A DNA stretch of 56,979 bases from an uncultured Clostridia bacterium (GCA_944391625.1 CALXUG010000013.1:1-56979); one strand, 5' to 3'; counted from the first letter of the stretch, positions 45,260-54,443 are shown. Notes: a model not told the origin generated them from the letters alone. Translations and numbers: made by a program.

Positions 45260-45709
45260 TCAGGCTTCTGTATCATCTATTTCTTCCTTTAAGATTGATA
45301 TAAATTTTCCAAGTGACACAATGCAGGCATTAAGTTCTTCAGGACTCAATCGGACGATTGCCCGTAGTTCTGCATCATAAACAGGCATAATCATTTTTTC
45401 TCCATATAGTTTTCCATTTTCCGTCAGACGGATATTTTTTCGATTTCTTGTGCCAGGAATCACTTCAAGCGTGGCAAAGTTTTTTTGTACCATATTAGAA
45501 ATAATGGTATTAACCGTCTGCTTTGATAGTGACCAGAGATTGCAAATATCCTGTTGCGAATATTCCCCCTCCAAAGCAATTAAGGTGTACCAAATCCAAA
45601 ATTCATTTTCTGAAATTCCCGTATGGCTTACGGCTCTGCGATAAACTCCGTCTAATTCTTTTAATTGTTGAAGTATCATTTCAAGTTGTTCTTTCATTTT
45701 TTTGCTCAT
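45260..45709 (-). CDS. MarR-type regulator
   Basis: A 149-residue winged-helix regulator: ISENEFWIWYTLIALEGEYSQQDICNLWSLSKQTVNTIISNM with the recognition helix, then the wing VIPGTRNRKNIRLTENGKLY. The promoter and two operator palindromes lie just upstream (45727-45780), so it very probably represses itself together with the AI-2E transporter and perhaps the glycosyltransferase behind it. Confidence 0.93.
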   Translation of the reverse strand: MSKKMKEQLEMILQQLKELDGVYRRAVSHTGISENEFWIWYTLIALEGEYSQQDICNLWSLSKQTVNTIISNMVQKNFATLEVIPGTRNRKNIRLTENGKLYGEKMIMPVYDAELRAIVRLSPEELNACIVSLGKFISILKEEIDDTEA

Positions 45710-45726
45710 ACAGCACCTCCCAGCAT

Positions 45727-45780
45727 AAGTGTCCTATTTAGGACTGATGTTATTTTAGTCCTAAATAGGACACTTGTCAA
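45727..45780 (-). promoter_or_regulatory. MarR promoter with paired operators
   Basis: On the minus strand: TTGACA (45780-45775), 17 bp, TAAAAT (45757-45752). GTCCTA-TT-TAGGAC at 45731-45744 and GTCCTA-AA-TAGGAC at 45758-45771 are each palindromes; with their flanks they form one inverted repeat of 19-bp arms (45727-45745 and 45757-45775) and an 11-bp spacer. One operator fills the promoter spacer; the other covers the start of transcription. Confidence 0.85.
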
Positions 45781-45848
45781 TAGGGAAAGCAATAGTTATA
45801 TGTGACAATGGTGAAATCATCTTCGATAATTAGTATTCGTTGTTTCAG
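45777..45848 (-). pseudogene. Response-regulator fragment
   Basis: GGAGG at 45860-45856 is followed 7 bases later by a frame that reads LKQRILIIEDDFTIV, which is the first strand and acidic pair of a response-regulator receiver domain, and stops after 23 codons inside the MarR promoter. The rest of the gene is gone. The remainder of 45849-46165 shows no gene. Confidence 0.55.
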
Positions 45849-46165
45849 AAAGATACCTCCCTGACACTTCATTATACTGTATCAGAGAGGTTCAGATTGT
45901 CCGATTGAGTGCGGAATGGAGATTGTTTATCTGTCAAAATCTTTTGTATTCTTTTATTGGATATGGGCACTTGTCATGACCATAAAATACATGGGCAAGA
46001 AAAAGGAGTTTTTTAGTCGATTGGTGAAATAAACAGAGAAAAACAGTTCCAATTTCGATGATTTTGTACGAAAAAGGCAGAAAAATTCATATTTTTGTTG
46101 CATATTTTGTCAAAAATCGTTAAACTGGAGTTTACGTAAAATGATGAGAGATAAGAGGGATTTGT

Positions 46166-48556
46166 ATGACAGATTATATAGAAGAGGAAGTGCTGCAGGA
46201 AGACGGGCAGCAGGAAAAAACATTAGAAGATATTCTTCCCGATGAAGTGCCGGAAGCGGCAGTAATTCCATTGCGTGGTATGTTAATTTTTCCAAATACG
46301 GAAAGCCACTTGGATTTGGGACGGAAATTTTCCATTCAGGCTGCTCAGGAGAGTGTCCGCAATCATGCAGAGGTATTGCTGGCTGTGCAGAAAAATGCCA
46401 GTTCCAATTTGCCGGAGAGCGATGATTTGTATGACATTGCGGTGATGGCTAAAATCAAGAGAACCATCAATTTGCCCACAGAGGGTATGCGGGTGCTGGT
46501 GACAGGTTTGTATCCGGTTAAAGTGCATGAATACCAGATTGATGAAGAAATGATACGGGCTACCTATGAAACATTGCCGGAACCTGTATATGATGAAGAA
46601 AGTCTGGAAGTAAAGGTTCGCGCATTGCGGCATCAGTTTGAAGGATATCTGAAACGGAGCAGCCGTATTGGCGGAGAGCAGCTGAATCAGATTATGGATG
46701 CCAGGCCGCTGACGCGCCAGTTAGATCAGATGTGCAGCTTTTTAAACGTCAGCTTGGAAGAACGGTATGAACTGCTGGCGCAGCAGGATGTGGAGGCGCG
46801 GATTGACCGAATGCTGGAGCTGATTATCCGGGAAAGCAGCTTTGCCGAACTGGAACGGGAGCTGGGCGAAAAGGTAAAGGCGCAGGTGGATAAAAGCCAG
46901 CGGGAATACTATTTGCGGGAAAAAATGAAAGTAATCAGTGATGAACTGGGGGAAGGGGAAAGCCGATCCGAAGAGATTCACGCATTTAAAGAAAAATTGG
47001 AGAGTTTGCAGCTGGACGAGGCTGTTCATCAGAAGATTGAAAAAAGCATCAATCAGCTTTTGAAAATCAGCAGTATGTCTCCTGAATATTCGGTGCTGCG
47101 CAATTATGTAGAAACCGTTTTGGATTTACCATGGAACCGTTACAGTGAGGATTGTCTGGATATTAAGTATGCAGAAGAAATTTTAAACAGAGATCATTAT
47201 GGTTTGGAAAAAGTAAAAGAGCGTATTCTGGAATCGCTGGCTGTGCGGCAGATGCGCAATGATAATAAAGGTTCCATTCTTTGTCTGGTAGGCCCTCCCG
47301 GGGTGGGCAAAACTTCTTTGGCCCATTCCATCGCCGAAGCGCTCAACCGCAAATATGTGCGGATTTCTCTGGGCGGCGTGCGTGACGAGGCGGAAATCCG
47401 CGGGCATCGGCGCACCTATGTGGGCGCTATGCCGGGACGGATTATTCGCGGCATGGTGGAAGCCGGTACAGCCAATCCGGTATTTTTGATGGATGAAATT
47501 GATAAAATGACCACCGATTTCCGCGGCGACCCATCTTCTGCTTTGTTAGAGGTTTTGGATCCTGCGCAGAATAGCACATTCAGCGATCATTTTGTTGAAT
47601 TGCCCTTTGATTTGTCCCATGTGTTATTTATTACCACAGCCAATTCGCTGCAGACCATTTCTCAGCCATTACTGGACAGAATGGAAGTTATTGAGATATC
47701 CAGCTATATCGAGGACGAAAAGGTGCAGATTGCCCAGCGGTATTTATTGCCAAAACAATTGAAAGAGCATGGTTTGGATGAAAAACAGATGTATATTTCA
47801 GCCAATACCCTTCTGCAGATTGTGCGCGATTATACCCGAGAAGCCGGTGTGCGTAATCTGGAACGGCAGCTGGCTACCATTTGCCGAAAAGCGACCCGTG
47901 AAATTCTGGAAAAAAACAAAAAACGGGTAAGAATCGATTTGCACAATCTGGAACGGTATCTGGGCAAACCAAAATATTTGCGCAATTTGGAAGATTTGCA
48001 GGATGAAGTGGGCAAGGTAACCGGTATGGCCTGGACATCGGTAGGCGGGGAAACGCTGAACATTGAAGTCAATACATTCCCTGGTAAGAGTGAACTGCTG
48101 CTGACAGGGCAGATGGGCGATGTGATGACGGAATCTGCCCGTCTGGGCTTGAGTTATATCCGCAGCATTGGCGACAGCTTGCAGATCGCGCCGGAATTTT
48201 TTGATAAACACAGTATCCATATTCATATTCCGGAAGGCGCTACGCCAAAAGACGGTCCTTCAGCGGGGATATCCATGGCAACTGCGGTGATTTCTGCCAT
48301 TACCAAACGGCCTGTGCATAAAGAATTTGCCATGACTGGAGAGTTGACTCTGCGCGGCAAGGTGCTGCCGGTGGGCGGTATTCGGGAAAAAGTGCTGGCA
48401 GCCTACAGAGCGGGATGCAGCAAAATTATTCTGCCGCAGAACAATTTGAAAGATATTGAAGAAATTCCTCTGGATATTCAAAAACAGCTGGAATTTTATC
48501 CGGTGCAGACGTTACAGCAGGTATTGGAATTGGCTCTGGTGGAGGTAACAGTATGA
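46166..48556 (+). CDS. lon: ATP-dependent protease Lon
   Basis: A 796-residue LonA: N-terminal LON substrate-binding domain (about 30-230, [22 protein letters not shown]), coiled-coil linker, AAA domain with Walker A GPPGVGKT (376-383) and FLMDEIDKM, and the protease domain with Ser699 (DGPSAG) and Lys742 (GGIREK). It degrades damaged and regulatory proteins in the cytoplasm. AAGAGGGA precedes the ATG. Its stop overlaps the start of engB by 4 bases. Confidence 0.96.
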   Translation: MTDYIEEEVLQEDGQQEKTLEDILPDEVPEAAVIPLRGMLIFPNTESHLDLGRKFSIQAAQESVRNHAEVLLAVQKNASSNLPESDDLYDIAVMAKIKRTINLPTEGMRVLVTGLYPVKVHEYQIDEEMIRATYETLPEPVYDEESLEVKVRALRHQFEGYLKRSSRIGGEQLNQIMDARPLTRQLDQMCSFLNVSLEERYELLAQQDVEARIDRMLELIIRESSFAELERELGEKVKAQVDKSQREYYLREKMKVISDELGEGESRSEEIHAFKEKLESLQLDEAVHQKIEKSINQLLKISSMSPEYSVLRNYVETVLDLPWNRYSEDCLDIKYAEEILNRDHYGLEKVKERILESLAVRQMRNDNKGSILCLVGPPGVGKTSLAHSIAEALNRKYVRISLGGVRDEAEIRGHRRTYVGAMPGRIIRGMVEAGTANPVFLMDEIDKMTTDFRGDPSSALLEVLDPAQNSTFSDHFVELPFDLSHVLFITTANSLQTISQPLLDRMEVIEISSYIEDEKVQIAQRYLLPKQLKEHGLDEKQMYISANTLLQIVRDYTREAGVRNLERQLATICRKATREILEKNKKRVRIDLHNLERYLGKPKYLRNLEDLQDEVGKVTGMAWTSVGGETLNIEVNTFPGKSELLLTGQMGDVMTESARLGLSYIRSIGDSLQIAPEFFDKHSIHIHIPEGATPKDGPSAGISMATAVISAITKRPVHKEFAMTGELTLRGKVLPVGGIREKVLAAYRAGCSKIILPQNNLKDIEEIPLDIQKQLEFYPVQTLQQVLELALVEVTV

Positions 48557-49155
48557 TTATAAAAAATGCCGAGTTTGTCATCAGTGCCGTCGGTCCCAAG
48601 CAGTATCCCAGCGATAATCTGCCGGAAATTGCTTTGGCAGGACGTTCCAATGTGGGCAAATCCTCTCTGATTAATAAATTTATCAATCGGAAGAATCTTG
48701 CCCGCACCAGCAGTAAACCGGGAAAAACCCAGACGCTGAATTATTATCGGATTAACAACGATGTGTTCTATTTTGTAGATTTGCCCGGCTATGGATTTGC
48801 CCAGGTCAGTCAGTCTATTAAGGAAAAATGGGGCAGATTTATTGATGATTATTTAACCAAGCGCGAAACTTTAACCGGTGTAATTCAATTAGTAGACTTG
48901 CGTCATCCACCCAGTAAGGACGATATTGCTATGTATGACTGGCTGATGCATATGCATCATGATGTGTTGGTGGTGGCCACCAAATGCGATAAAATATCCA
49001 AAGGCCAGTGGCAGAAGCATGTCAAACAGGTGCGGGAAGGGTTAAAAGCAGATAAAAGCCAGCAGATTCTGGTGTTTTCTGCCGAGACCGGACAAGGCCT
49101 GGAAGAATTGCATCAGTGGGTAGAAGCCCATATTACCAGAGACGTTATTGAATAA
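48553..49155 (+). CDS. engB: Ribosome biogenesis GTPase EngB/YsxC
   Basis: A 200-residue GTPase for large-subunit assembly. G1 is GRSNVGKS (30-37), G3 DLPGYG, G4 TKCDK. The lon-engB order is the standard one in Bacillota. The 4-base overlap with lon means coupled translation. A terminator follows at 49177-49220. Confidence 0.96.
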   Translation: MIIKNAEFVISAVGPKQYPSDNLPEIALAGRSNVGKSSLINKFINRKNLARTSSKPGKTQTLNYYRINNDVFYFVDLPGYGFAQVSQSIKEKWGRFIDDYLTKRETLTGVIQLVDLRHPPSKDDIAMYDWLMHMHHDVLVVATKCDKISKGQWQKHVKQVREGLKADKSQQILVFSAETGQGLEELHQWVEAHITRDVIE

Positions 49156-49176
49156 AAGAGAAATAAAAACGAAATC

Positions 49177-49220
49177 AGAGCAGTTTGTGATGCGAGAGTG
49201 CATTGCGGACTGCTCTTTTT
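49177..49220 (+). terminator. Terminator, first copy of an identical 44-bp pair
   Basis: GAGCAGT pairs with ACTGCTC, with GATGC/GCATT inside, then five T. The same 44 bases occur at 50003-50046 in direct orientation. Confidence 0.92.
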
Positions 49221-49296
49221 GCTTTATATAATTTGTTGGATGGTATTGCTCATAGTATGTATCATAACCGTAAAAAGTATGGTATTTTATAAAGTT

Positions 49297-49356
49297 TTTA
49301 AGGTTTAACCTGAAAAACTATTTGTAATGGGGAAGTTTTTTGGGTTAAACCTTAAA
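49297..49356. promoter_or_regulatory. Inverted repeat upstream of the GNAT gene
   Basis: TTTAAGGTTTAACC (49297-49310) and GGTTAAACCTTAAA (49343-49356) are exact reverse complements separated by 32 bp; each half is itself nearly palindromic (GGTTTAACC). The layout fits two operators bound by a dimer each. Confidence 0.6.
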
Positions 49357-49396
49357 TATCTGAGCAATAATTACTTTGGTTTTTATCCAAATGAGA

Positions 49397-49996
49397 ATGG
49401 AGTATATTCAATTAAATATATTAGAATTGCTTGAAATTTACGGAGAGGAACAGTTGCAAGAACGCCTCTCTTCTTTTGTGTGTCCCAAAAATAGAGATGT
49501 TGAGGATTTTATACAACATAAGGCGATAGAGTTTGCTAAACAGCGAGTAGCAATTTCTCATTTAGTTTTCTCCATGACAACGCCTCCTGTTTTAGTGGGG
49601 TATTTTACATTAGCAAATAAGTTTATTTCTATTACAGGTACTGTATTAAGTAAAACATTACAGAGAAAAATATTGAAGTTTTCGCAATATGACAAAGAAT
49701 TAGAACGGTATATTGTTTCTATGCCATTAATTGCTCAATTAGGAAAAAATTTTGCTCCAGAGGCTAAAGAGATGATTACAGGAAAAACACTTTTAAATAT
49801 GGCATGTGATAAAATACAGGAAGCCCAATTTATTATTGGAGGAAAGGCAGCTTATATAGAATGTGCAAATAATGAAAAATTATATGCGTTTTATACAGAT
49901 TCTCAATTTGTTTCGTTTGGACAACGGAAATGTGATAAAGATGAATTGGTAGAAGAATCTATTTTAGTGCAAATGTTAAAATATTTTAAAAATTAA
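49397..49996 (+). CDS. GNAT-like acetyltransferase, AT-rich islet gene
   Basis: About 199 residues. The beginning (ILELLEIYGEEQLQERLSSFVCPKNRDVEDFI) and the segments VGYFTLANKF, LIAQLGKNF and GGKAAYIECANNEKLYAFY match a widespread Bacillota family of GNAT-fold proteins often met in mobile DNA. The substrate is unknown; toxin-like GNAT proteins exist but nothing here proves that role. Codon use is far more AT-rich than in lon or engB. ATG 49391 and 49397 are both possible and neither has a good ribosome site. It lies alone between two identical terminators. Confidence 0.8.
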   Translation: MEYIQLNILELLEIYGEEQLQERLSSFVCPKNRDVEDFIQHKAIEFAKQRVAISHLVFSMTTPPVLVGYFTLANKFISITGTVLSKTLQRKILKFSQYDKELERYIVSMPLIAQLGKNFAPEAKEMITGKTLLNMACDKIQEAQFIIGGKAAYIECANNEKLYAFYTDSQFVSFGQRKCDKDELVEESILVQMLKYFKN

Positions 49997-50002
49997 TTCA
50001 AC

Positions 50003-50046
50003 AGAGCAGTTTGTGATGCGAGAGTGCATTGCGGACTGCTCTTTTT
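50003..50046 (+). terminator. Terminator, second copy of an identical 44-bp pair
   Basis: Identical to 49177-49220. It starts seven bases after the GNAT stop codon. Confidence 0.92.
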
Positions 50047-50149
50047 ATTTTTCTGAAAATTTTGCTGTGTTTCCCTCTTTACTTTGCTGCTTTAGTGTGA
50101 TAAAATACTAAACAGATTAACAACGAAATTGAAGTTGGAGGAGAAACGT

Positions 50150-50971
50150 ATGAAAAAGAAAATTGCAAAAGTATTGGCTCTTGGTTTGGTAGTAGGTATG
50201 GCGTTGACCGGTTGCGGCGGCAGTGATGATGCAGATAAAAATGCAGATCAGGCAGCAACTGATGGCGAAGCTATGGTGTATGCAGTAGAAACCGGTTCTG
50301 CCGGTGAAGCTGCTGCAATAGAAAAAGGTTTACAGTACAACTCTGTAGGTTCCCAGAGTGATGCGCTGATGGAAGTTGCTTCCGGCACTTCTGATGCAGC
50401 CATTATTGACCTGCTGATGGCCGGCGCTATGATTGGTGAAGGCACAAGCTATCCGGATATGATCTATACCGATGCCCTGACCACTGAAGAATATGGTGTT
50501 GGCTGCCGTAAAGGTTCCGACCTGGCTTCTTACATCAATGCAGTATTTGCTGAAAGCTATGCCGATGGTTCCATGCAGGAAATCGCTACCCAGTATGGCG
50601 TGCAGGAATCTCTGGTAGAACAGCAGGCTGCAGAATTTGTAGCCAATGAACCAGACAGCGATGTGGCTTACATTCAGGAAAAAGGTACTTTAATCGTAGG
50701 TATCACAGAATTTGAACCAATGGATTACAAAGATGAAAACGGTCAGTGGATCGGTTTTGATGCTGACATGGCCAAAAAGGTTGCTGAAAAATTAGGCGTA
50801 GAAGTTGAATTTGTTGTTATCGACTGGGATAACAAAATTATGGAACTGGATTCCAAAAACATTGACGTAGTATGGAACGGTATGACTTTGACACCGGAAG
50901 TAACCGAATCTATGGAATGCACCAATGCTTACTGCAACAATGCACAGGTTGTTGTAGTACCAGCTGAATAA
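50150..50971 (+). CDS. Amino-acid ABC binding lipoprotein with permuted lobes
   Basis: A 273-residue lipoprotein: signal peptide, lipobox ALTGC with Cys22, then two halves of an SBP_bac_3 fold in the wrong order. Residues about 43-155 (VYAVETGSAGEAA, GTSDAAIIDLLMAG, YGVGCRKGSDLASYIN) are the part that is normally C-terminal. Residues about 179-272 (GTLIVGITEFEPMDY, WIGFDADMAKKVAEKLG, IDVVWNGMTLTPE, AQVVVVPAE) are normally the mature N-terminus. A linker of about 25 residues joins them. The frame is clean and the gene has a perfect GGAGGAG site and its ABC partners downstream, so it looks functional. Confidence 0.9.
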   Translation: MKKKIAKVLALGLVVGMALTGCGGSDDADKNADQAATDGEAMVYAVETGSAGEAAAIEKGLQYNSVGSQSDALMEVASGTSDAAIIDLLMAGAMIGEGTSYPDMIYTDALTTEEYGVGCRKGSDLASYINAVFAESYADGSMQEIATQYGVQESLVEQQAAEFVANEPDSDVAYIQEKGTLIVGITEFEPMDYKDENGQWIGFDADMAKKVAEKLGVEVEFVVIDWDNKIMELDSKNIDVVWNGMTLTPEVTESMECTNAYCNNAQVVVVPAE

Positions 50972-50973
50972 TA

Positions 50974-51030
50974 GATAGCGCTGCTATCTGAGAAGAAGGG
51001 GCTGTTGCTCTCCATGCGGCAGCTCTTTTC
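50974..51030 (+). terminator. Two hairpins between binding protein and permease
   Basis: GATAGC-GCT-GCTATC at 50974-50988 and a weaker GGGCTGTTGC/GCGGCAGCTC hairpin (about 50998-51024) with a T-rich end. A partial terminator here would give more binding protein than permease. Confidence 0.5.
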
Positions 51031-51092
51031 TTTGTGGCAGGGTATCTCATCCTGTCAGATACATATTTTCAAGTTTTAAGGGAGAAGTAATT

Positions 51093-51749
51093 ATGTTTTG
51101 GACTGTAACGCAAGCATTGCTTAGCGGTTTGGCAACTACCTTTCAAATTTTCATATTAACGCTTTTATTTTCTCTGCCTTTGGGTTTAGTCATTGCTTTG
51201 GCATCTATGAGCAAATTTAAGCCGCTGCGTTATCTGATGCAGACCATTGTGTGGATCGTCCGCGGTACGCCGCTGATGCTGCAGTTGATTATTATTTTTT
51301 ATGGCCCCGGTTTATGGTTTGATAATAATATTTGGAGCGGCGGCACTGCAGGCCGTATTACTGCTACAGTTGTGGCCTTTACCATTAACTATGCCTGCTA
51401 TTTCTCTGTTATTTTCCGCGGCGGTATCGAAGGGGTGCCTGTGGGACAGCGGGAAGCCGGCGAAGTGCTGGGTATGACCAAAAGTCAGATTTTCTTTCAG
51501 ATTACCCTGCTGCAGATGGTAAAACGGGTGGTGCCACCGATGTCTAATGAAATTATTACACTGGTGAAAGACACCTCCTTGGCGCGGATTATTTCTGCCT
51601 ATGAATTGACCTTTACCGGCTATTCCTTTGTAAAAGCGGCAGGGATTACCTGGCCGTTGTTCTACACTGGTGTATTCTATCTGATATTTGTAGGCATATT
51701 AACCTTGTTGTTTAACTATATTGAACGCAGACTGGATTATTTCAGATAA
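51093..51749 (+). CDS. Amino-acid ABC transporter permease (HisM family)
   Basis: A 218-residue membrane protein with about five helices. WIVRGTPLMLQLIIIFYG near residue 52 and the coupling segment GQREAGEVLGMTKSQIFFQITLLQ are typical of polar amino-acid permeases; it probably forms a homodimer. GGGAGAAG precedes the ATG. It follows the binding protein and is 13 bases before the ATPase start. Confidence 0.94.
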   Translation: MFWTVTQALLSGLATTFQIFILTLLFSLPLGLVIALASMSKFKPLRYLMQTIVWIVRGTPLMLQLIIIFYGPGLWFDNNIWSGGTAGRITATVVAFTINYACYFSVIFRGGIEGVPVGQREAGEVLGMTKSQIFFQITLLQMVKRVVPPMSNEIITLVKDTSLARIISAYELTFTGYSFVKAAGITWPLFYTGVFYLIFVGILTLLFNYIERRLDYFR

Positions 51750-51762
51750 GGAGCAAGTATCT

Positions 51763-52548
51763 ATGGCGATTTTGGAAGTGAAAAATATTGAAAAACACTT
51801 TGGCAGCACAAAGGTTTTAAAAGATGTCAGCTTTTCGCTGGATGAGGGAAATACTTTGGCCATTATCGGTTCTTCCGGTTCTGGGAAAACAACATTATTG
51901 CGTTGCCTGAACTTTTTGGAGACACCAAATCATGGCAGTATATCGGTAAGAGATACCGTTTTGTTTGATGCAGAGCATCCGGAGCGGGAGCAGGAGAAGG
52001 ATTTGCGCAAGAAACGGCTGCGCTTCGGCATGGTGTTCCAGTCCTTTAATCTGTTTCCCCAGTATACCGCTCTGCAAAATGTGACATTGGCGGAGCAGCT
52101 GCTGGCAAAGGAACGGAAGGATTTCAAACAGAACAAGAAAAAGATTTTTGCAGAAATTGACGAGCACGGCAAAGCATTGCTGGCGCAGATGGGATTGTCA
52201 GAGCGTATGCATCATTATCCCCATCAGCTGTCCGGCGGTCAGCAGCAGCGGGTTGCCATTGCCAGAGCGTTGGCGCTGAGTCCGGATATTTTGTGTTTTG
52301 ATGAACCGACTTCAGCGTTGGATCCGGAGCTGACCGGCGAGGTATTAAAAGTTATCCGCAGTTTAGCGGACAACAAAACAACCATGATTATTGTCACCCA
52401 TGAAATGGCCTTTGCCCGCGATGTAGCCGATCAGATCATCTTTATGGACGGCGGTGTGGTAGTGGAACAAGGGACTGCCAAACAACTCATCGACAATCCG
52501 CAGGAAGAACGGACCAAAAAGTTCCTGGCCCGTTATACCCAGGGATAA
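51763..52548 (+). CDS. Amino-acid ABC transporter ATP-binding protein
   Basis: A 261-residue ATPase: Walker A GSSGSGKT (36-43), Gln93 in VFQSFNLFPQYTAL, LSGGQ (156-160), Walker B ILCFDEP, and His213. The FQSFNLFP pattern marks the GlnQ/HisP group. I start at the ATG at 51763 behind AAGGAGC; the longer frame overlaps the permease. With the two genes before it, it completes one importer. Confidence 0.95.
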   Translation: MAILEVKNIEKHFGSTKVLKDVSFSLDEGNTLAIIGSSGSGKTTLLRCLNFLETPNHGSISVRDTVLFDAEHPEREQEKDLRKKRLRFGMVFQSFNLFPQYTALQNVTLAEQLLAKERKDFKQNKKKIFAEIDEHGKALLAQMGLSERMHHYPHQLSGGQQQRVAIARALALSPDILCFDEPTSALDPELTGEVLKVIRSLADNKTTMIIVTHEMAFARDVADQIIFMDGGVVVEQGTAKQLIDNPQEERTKKFLARYTQG

Positions 52549-52721
52549 TTGCAGTTTCGCTCAAACGGATTTGACTGTAATAGAGGGATACTTTAGGGGA
52601 GCGTTGTCGGCAATATGGTGAAGTTAAGATTTGTATTGCCGCTGCGCATTTTCATTCGGAATATATGGCAAAAGCAACAGGCTGCGCGAATTGGCATCGA
52701 ATAGGAATTGGCGGTGATCGT

Positions 52722-52976
52722 ATGGATGTGCAGCTGCAAATTAATAGCGGCATAGAACCGGACCGTATTATTCATTGGCTGGAGAAGGTGTTGGGTTTGC
52801 ATGCTGTGCAAAAGGGCGTGTATGCGCTGGATGGCTGCACCATTATCTTGCAGCCGTTGCCGCCGGGGGTATTATTAAAGATTCCCCGCACCTTGGTGAC
52901 CTTTGCCGGTGAAGAAACAGTCTGTCAGGATTATCAGCGGCAGTTTCGGCTGCAATTTTTATCTGCCGGCGGTTGA
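52722..52976 (+). CDS. Small hypothetical protein
   Basis: An 84-residue soluble protein (MDVQLQINSGIEPDRIIHWLEKVLG at the beginning, CTIILQPLPPGVLLKIPRTLVTF in the middle). Not recognised. GGCGGTGAT is a modest ribosome site. It follows the ABC operon by 170 bases and precedes two terminators. Codon use is like that of neighbouring genes, which favours it being real. Confidence 0.55.
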   Translation: MDVQLQINSGIEPDRIIHWLEKVLGLHAVQKGVYALDGCTIILQPLPPGVLLKIPRTLVTFAGEETVCQDYQRQFRLQFLSAGG

Positions 52977-53017
52977 GCAGAAAATCTCATAAAAATATAA
53001 AACGTCAGGCAAATACA

Positions 53018-53070
53018 GACGGACCTTGCTAAGTGAAACGGAGAAGCTTCACTTGGTAAGGTCCGTTTTT
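53018..53070 (+). terminator. Terminator
   Basis: ACGGACCTT-GCTAAGTGAA pairs with TTCACTTGGTAAGGTCCGT, then five T. Confidence 0.9.
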
Positions 53071-53135
53071 GGTTTTGTCATAACGTAAGCTGCTGTTATC
53101 CTCAAATTGTTGTAAAATCACAGAAACTTGTTATA

Positions 53136-53181
53136 GAAAAAAGGACTTTTGCTCCAATTTACGAGCACAAAGTCCTTTTTC
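53136..53181. terminator. Bidirectional terminator
   Basis: AAAAAAGGACTTTTGCTC pairs with GAGCACAAAGTCCTTTTT. It ends the minus-strand LysR gene and backs up the terminator before it. Confidence 0.9.
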
Positions 53182-53236
53182 TATTTCCCGGGACAATTGA
53201 TATCTTATTCGTACAGTTTGTAATTTTTTTTTGCGG

Positions 53237-54175
53237 TTATCTTGATGATTTTTGAAAATACTGCAGTGTAAAATCTTTAAATGCTTGTCCCACCGGTGAA
53301 AGCTGGGCATTTTTTGCAGTAATCAGACAGATGTTGCAGTGCATATCCTCTCGAAAAGGAAGCGTGGTGACTCGCTTGGTTGTATCAGCCGCCTGAATTT
53401 GATAGGAACCATGTGTCAGCAGAGAAGAAACGGCAACGCCGTTTCCGGCGGCAATGGCCTGCGCCTGCAGCATGGGATTGGGCGTGGTCAGAGCGATGTT
53501 CACCTCTCCAAAGCGGCGATATAAACGCAGCAGGCAGTTTTCTTCATTGTCTTTGATGTTGATGACCAGAGGGTTTTTGACTAACCTTGACAAAGAAATT
53601 GTTTTCTGCTTTGCCAGTGGAGAATTGCTGCTGATCAGGCAAACAAAAGAATCCTGCTGCAGCGGATAAGCTGTAATGTTGCCCAGATAGGGTTCATAGA
53701 CAAATTGAAATTCCTGATTGGTCAGCAGCGGGACAACTCCAATGGCCGTAGGATGCAGCGCCACCTGTGCTAGGGTATCCAGTGTTTCGTGATGCAGCAG
53801 ACGCAATGTAACATTGGGATACATATTTTGAAATGCGGTAATCAACGGCCCCGTGGTGGTAATGTTGGTCATGGAAGTGCTGTAAAGATATAAAGTACCG
53901 CTCAGTTGGGCATTGTGTTTTAGTTTGGCAATGGCATTGCGGGCCTGATAAAGCTCCGCCACCGATTTTTGCGCCGCCTTCAGCATGATTTTGCCTGCCT
54001 CGGTCAGTTTCACACCTTGGGGGCTGCGAATAAACAGTTCTGCCTCCATCTCATCTTCCAGCTGGCGGATAATTTTGCTGACATTTTGTCGGGAAGTCAG
54101 CAGTTTTTCACTGGCTTTTGTGGTAGAGCCGGTTTCTGCCAGACAAATCAGATATTCCAGATGTTCAAGACGCAT
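53237..54175 (-). CDS. LysR-type regulator
   Basis: A 312-residue regulator with the N-terminal winged helix (LEYLICLAETGSTTKASEKLLTSRQNVSKIIRQLE) and an effector domain (LYLYSTSMTNITTTGPLITAFQ, FVCLISSNSPLAKQ). The GAGGAG site fits the ATG at 54175. It is divergent from the large phosphodiesterase-type gene, 374 bases away, which may be its target; no LysR box was identified with confidence. Confidence 0.92.
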   Translation of the reverse strand: MRLEHLEYLICLAETGSTTKASEKLLTSRQNVSKIIRQLEDEMEAELFIRSPQGVKLTEAGKIMLKAAQKSVAELYQARNAIAKLKHNAQLSGTLYLYSTSMTNITTTGPLITAFQNMYPNVTLRLLHHETLDTLAQVALHPTAIGVVPLLTNQEFQFVYEPYLGNITAYPLQQDSFVCLISSNSPLAKQKTISLSRLVKNPLVINIKDNEENCLLRLYRRFGEVNIALTTPNPMLQAQAIAAGNGVAVSSLLTHGSYQIQAADTTKRVTTLPFREDMHCNICLITAKNAQLSPVGQAFKDFTLQYFQKSSR

Positions 54176-54416
54176 AGACTCACTCCTCTGTGATGCAATG
54201 ATAGTTTTATTTAACTATAGTATCGGCGCAATCAGAAATGTTGTCAACTAATTTGCCATGAATTTTAACAACTATGCAGAAAAAATCTTGAATTTTTATA
54301 AAATTGAAAAATGGCGTAAGAAAGCGGATTGCGGTAACATTGTGAGAAAAAATAAAATAACGCTGTTATTCCAGCTGTAATGAAAAAGGCCGAAAATAGG
54401 GCAATGGTTATCGGTT

Positions 54417-54443
54417 ATACCCGCAACAAATCGTTGCGGGTAT
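54417..54443. terminator. Hairpin in the divergent intergenic region
   Basis: ATACCCGCAAC (54417-54427) pairs perfectly with GTTGCGGGTAT (54433-54443), loop of 5, no T-run. TATAAT at 54492-54497 is a likely -10 of the following gene. The rest of 54176-54549 is AT-rich with nothing else seen. Confidence 0.45.
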
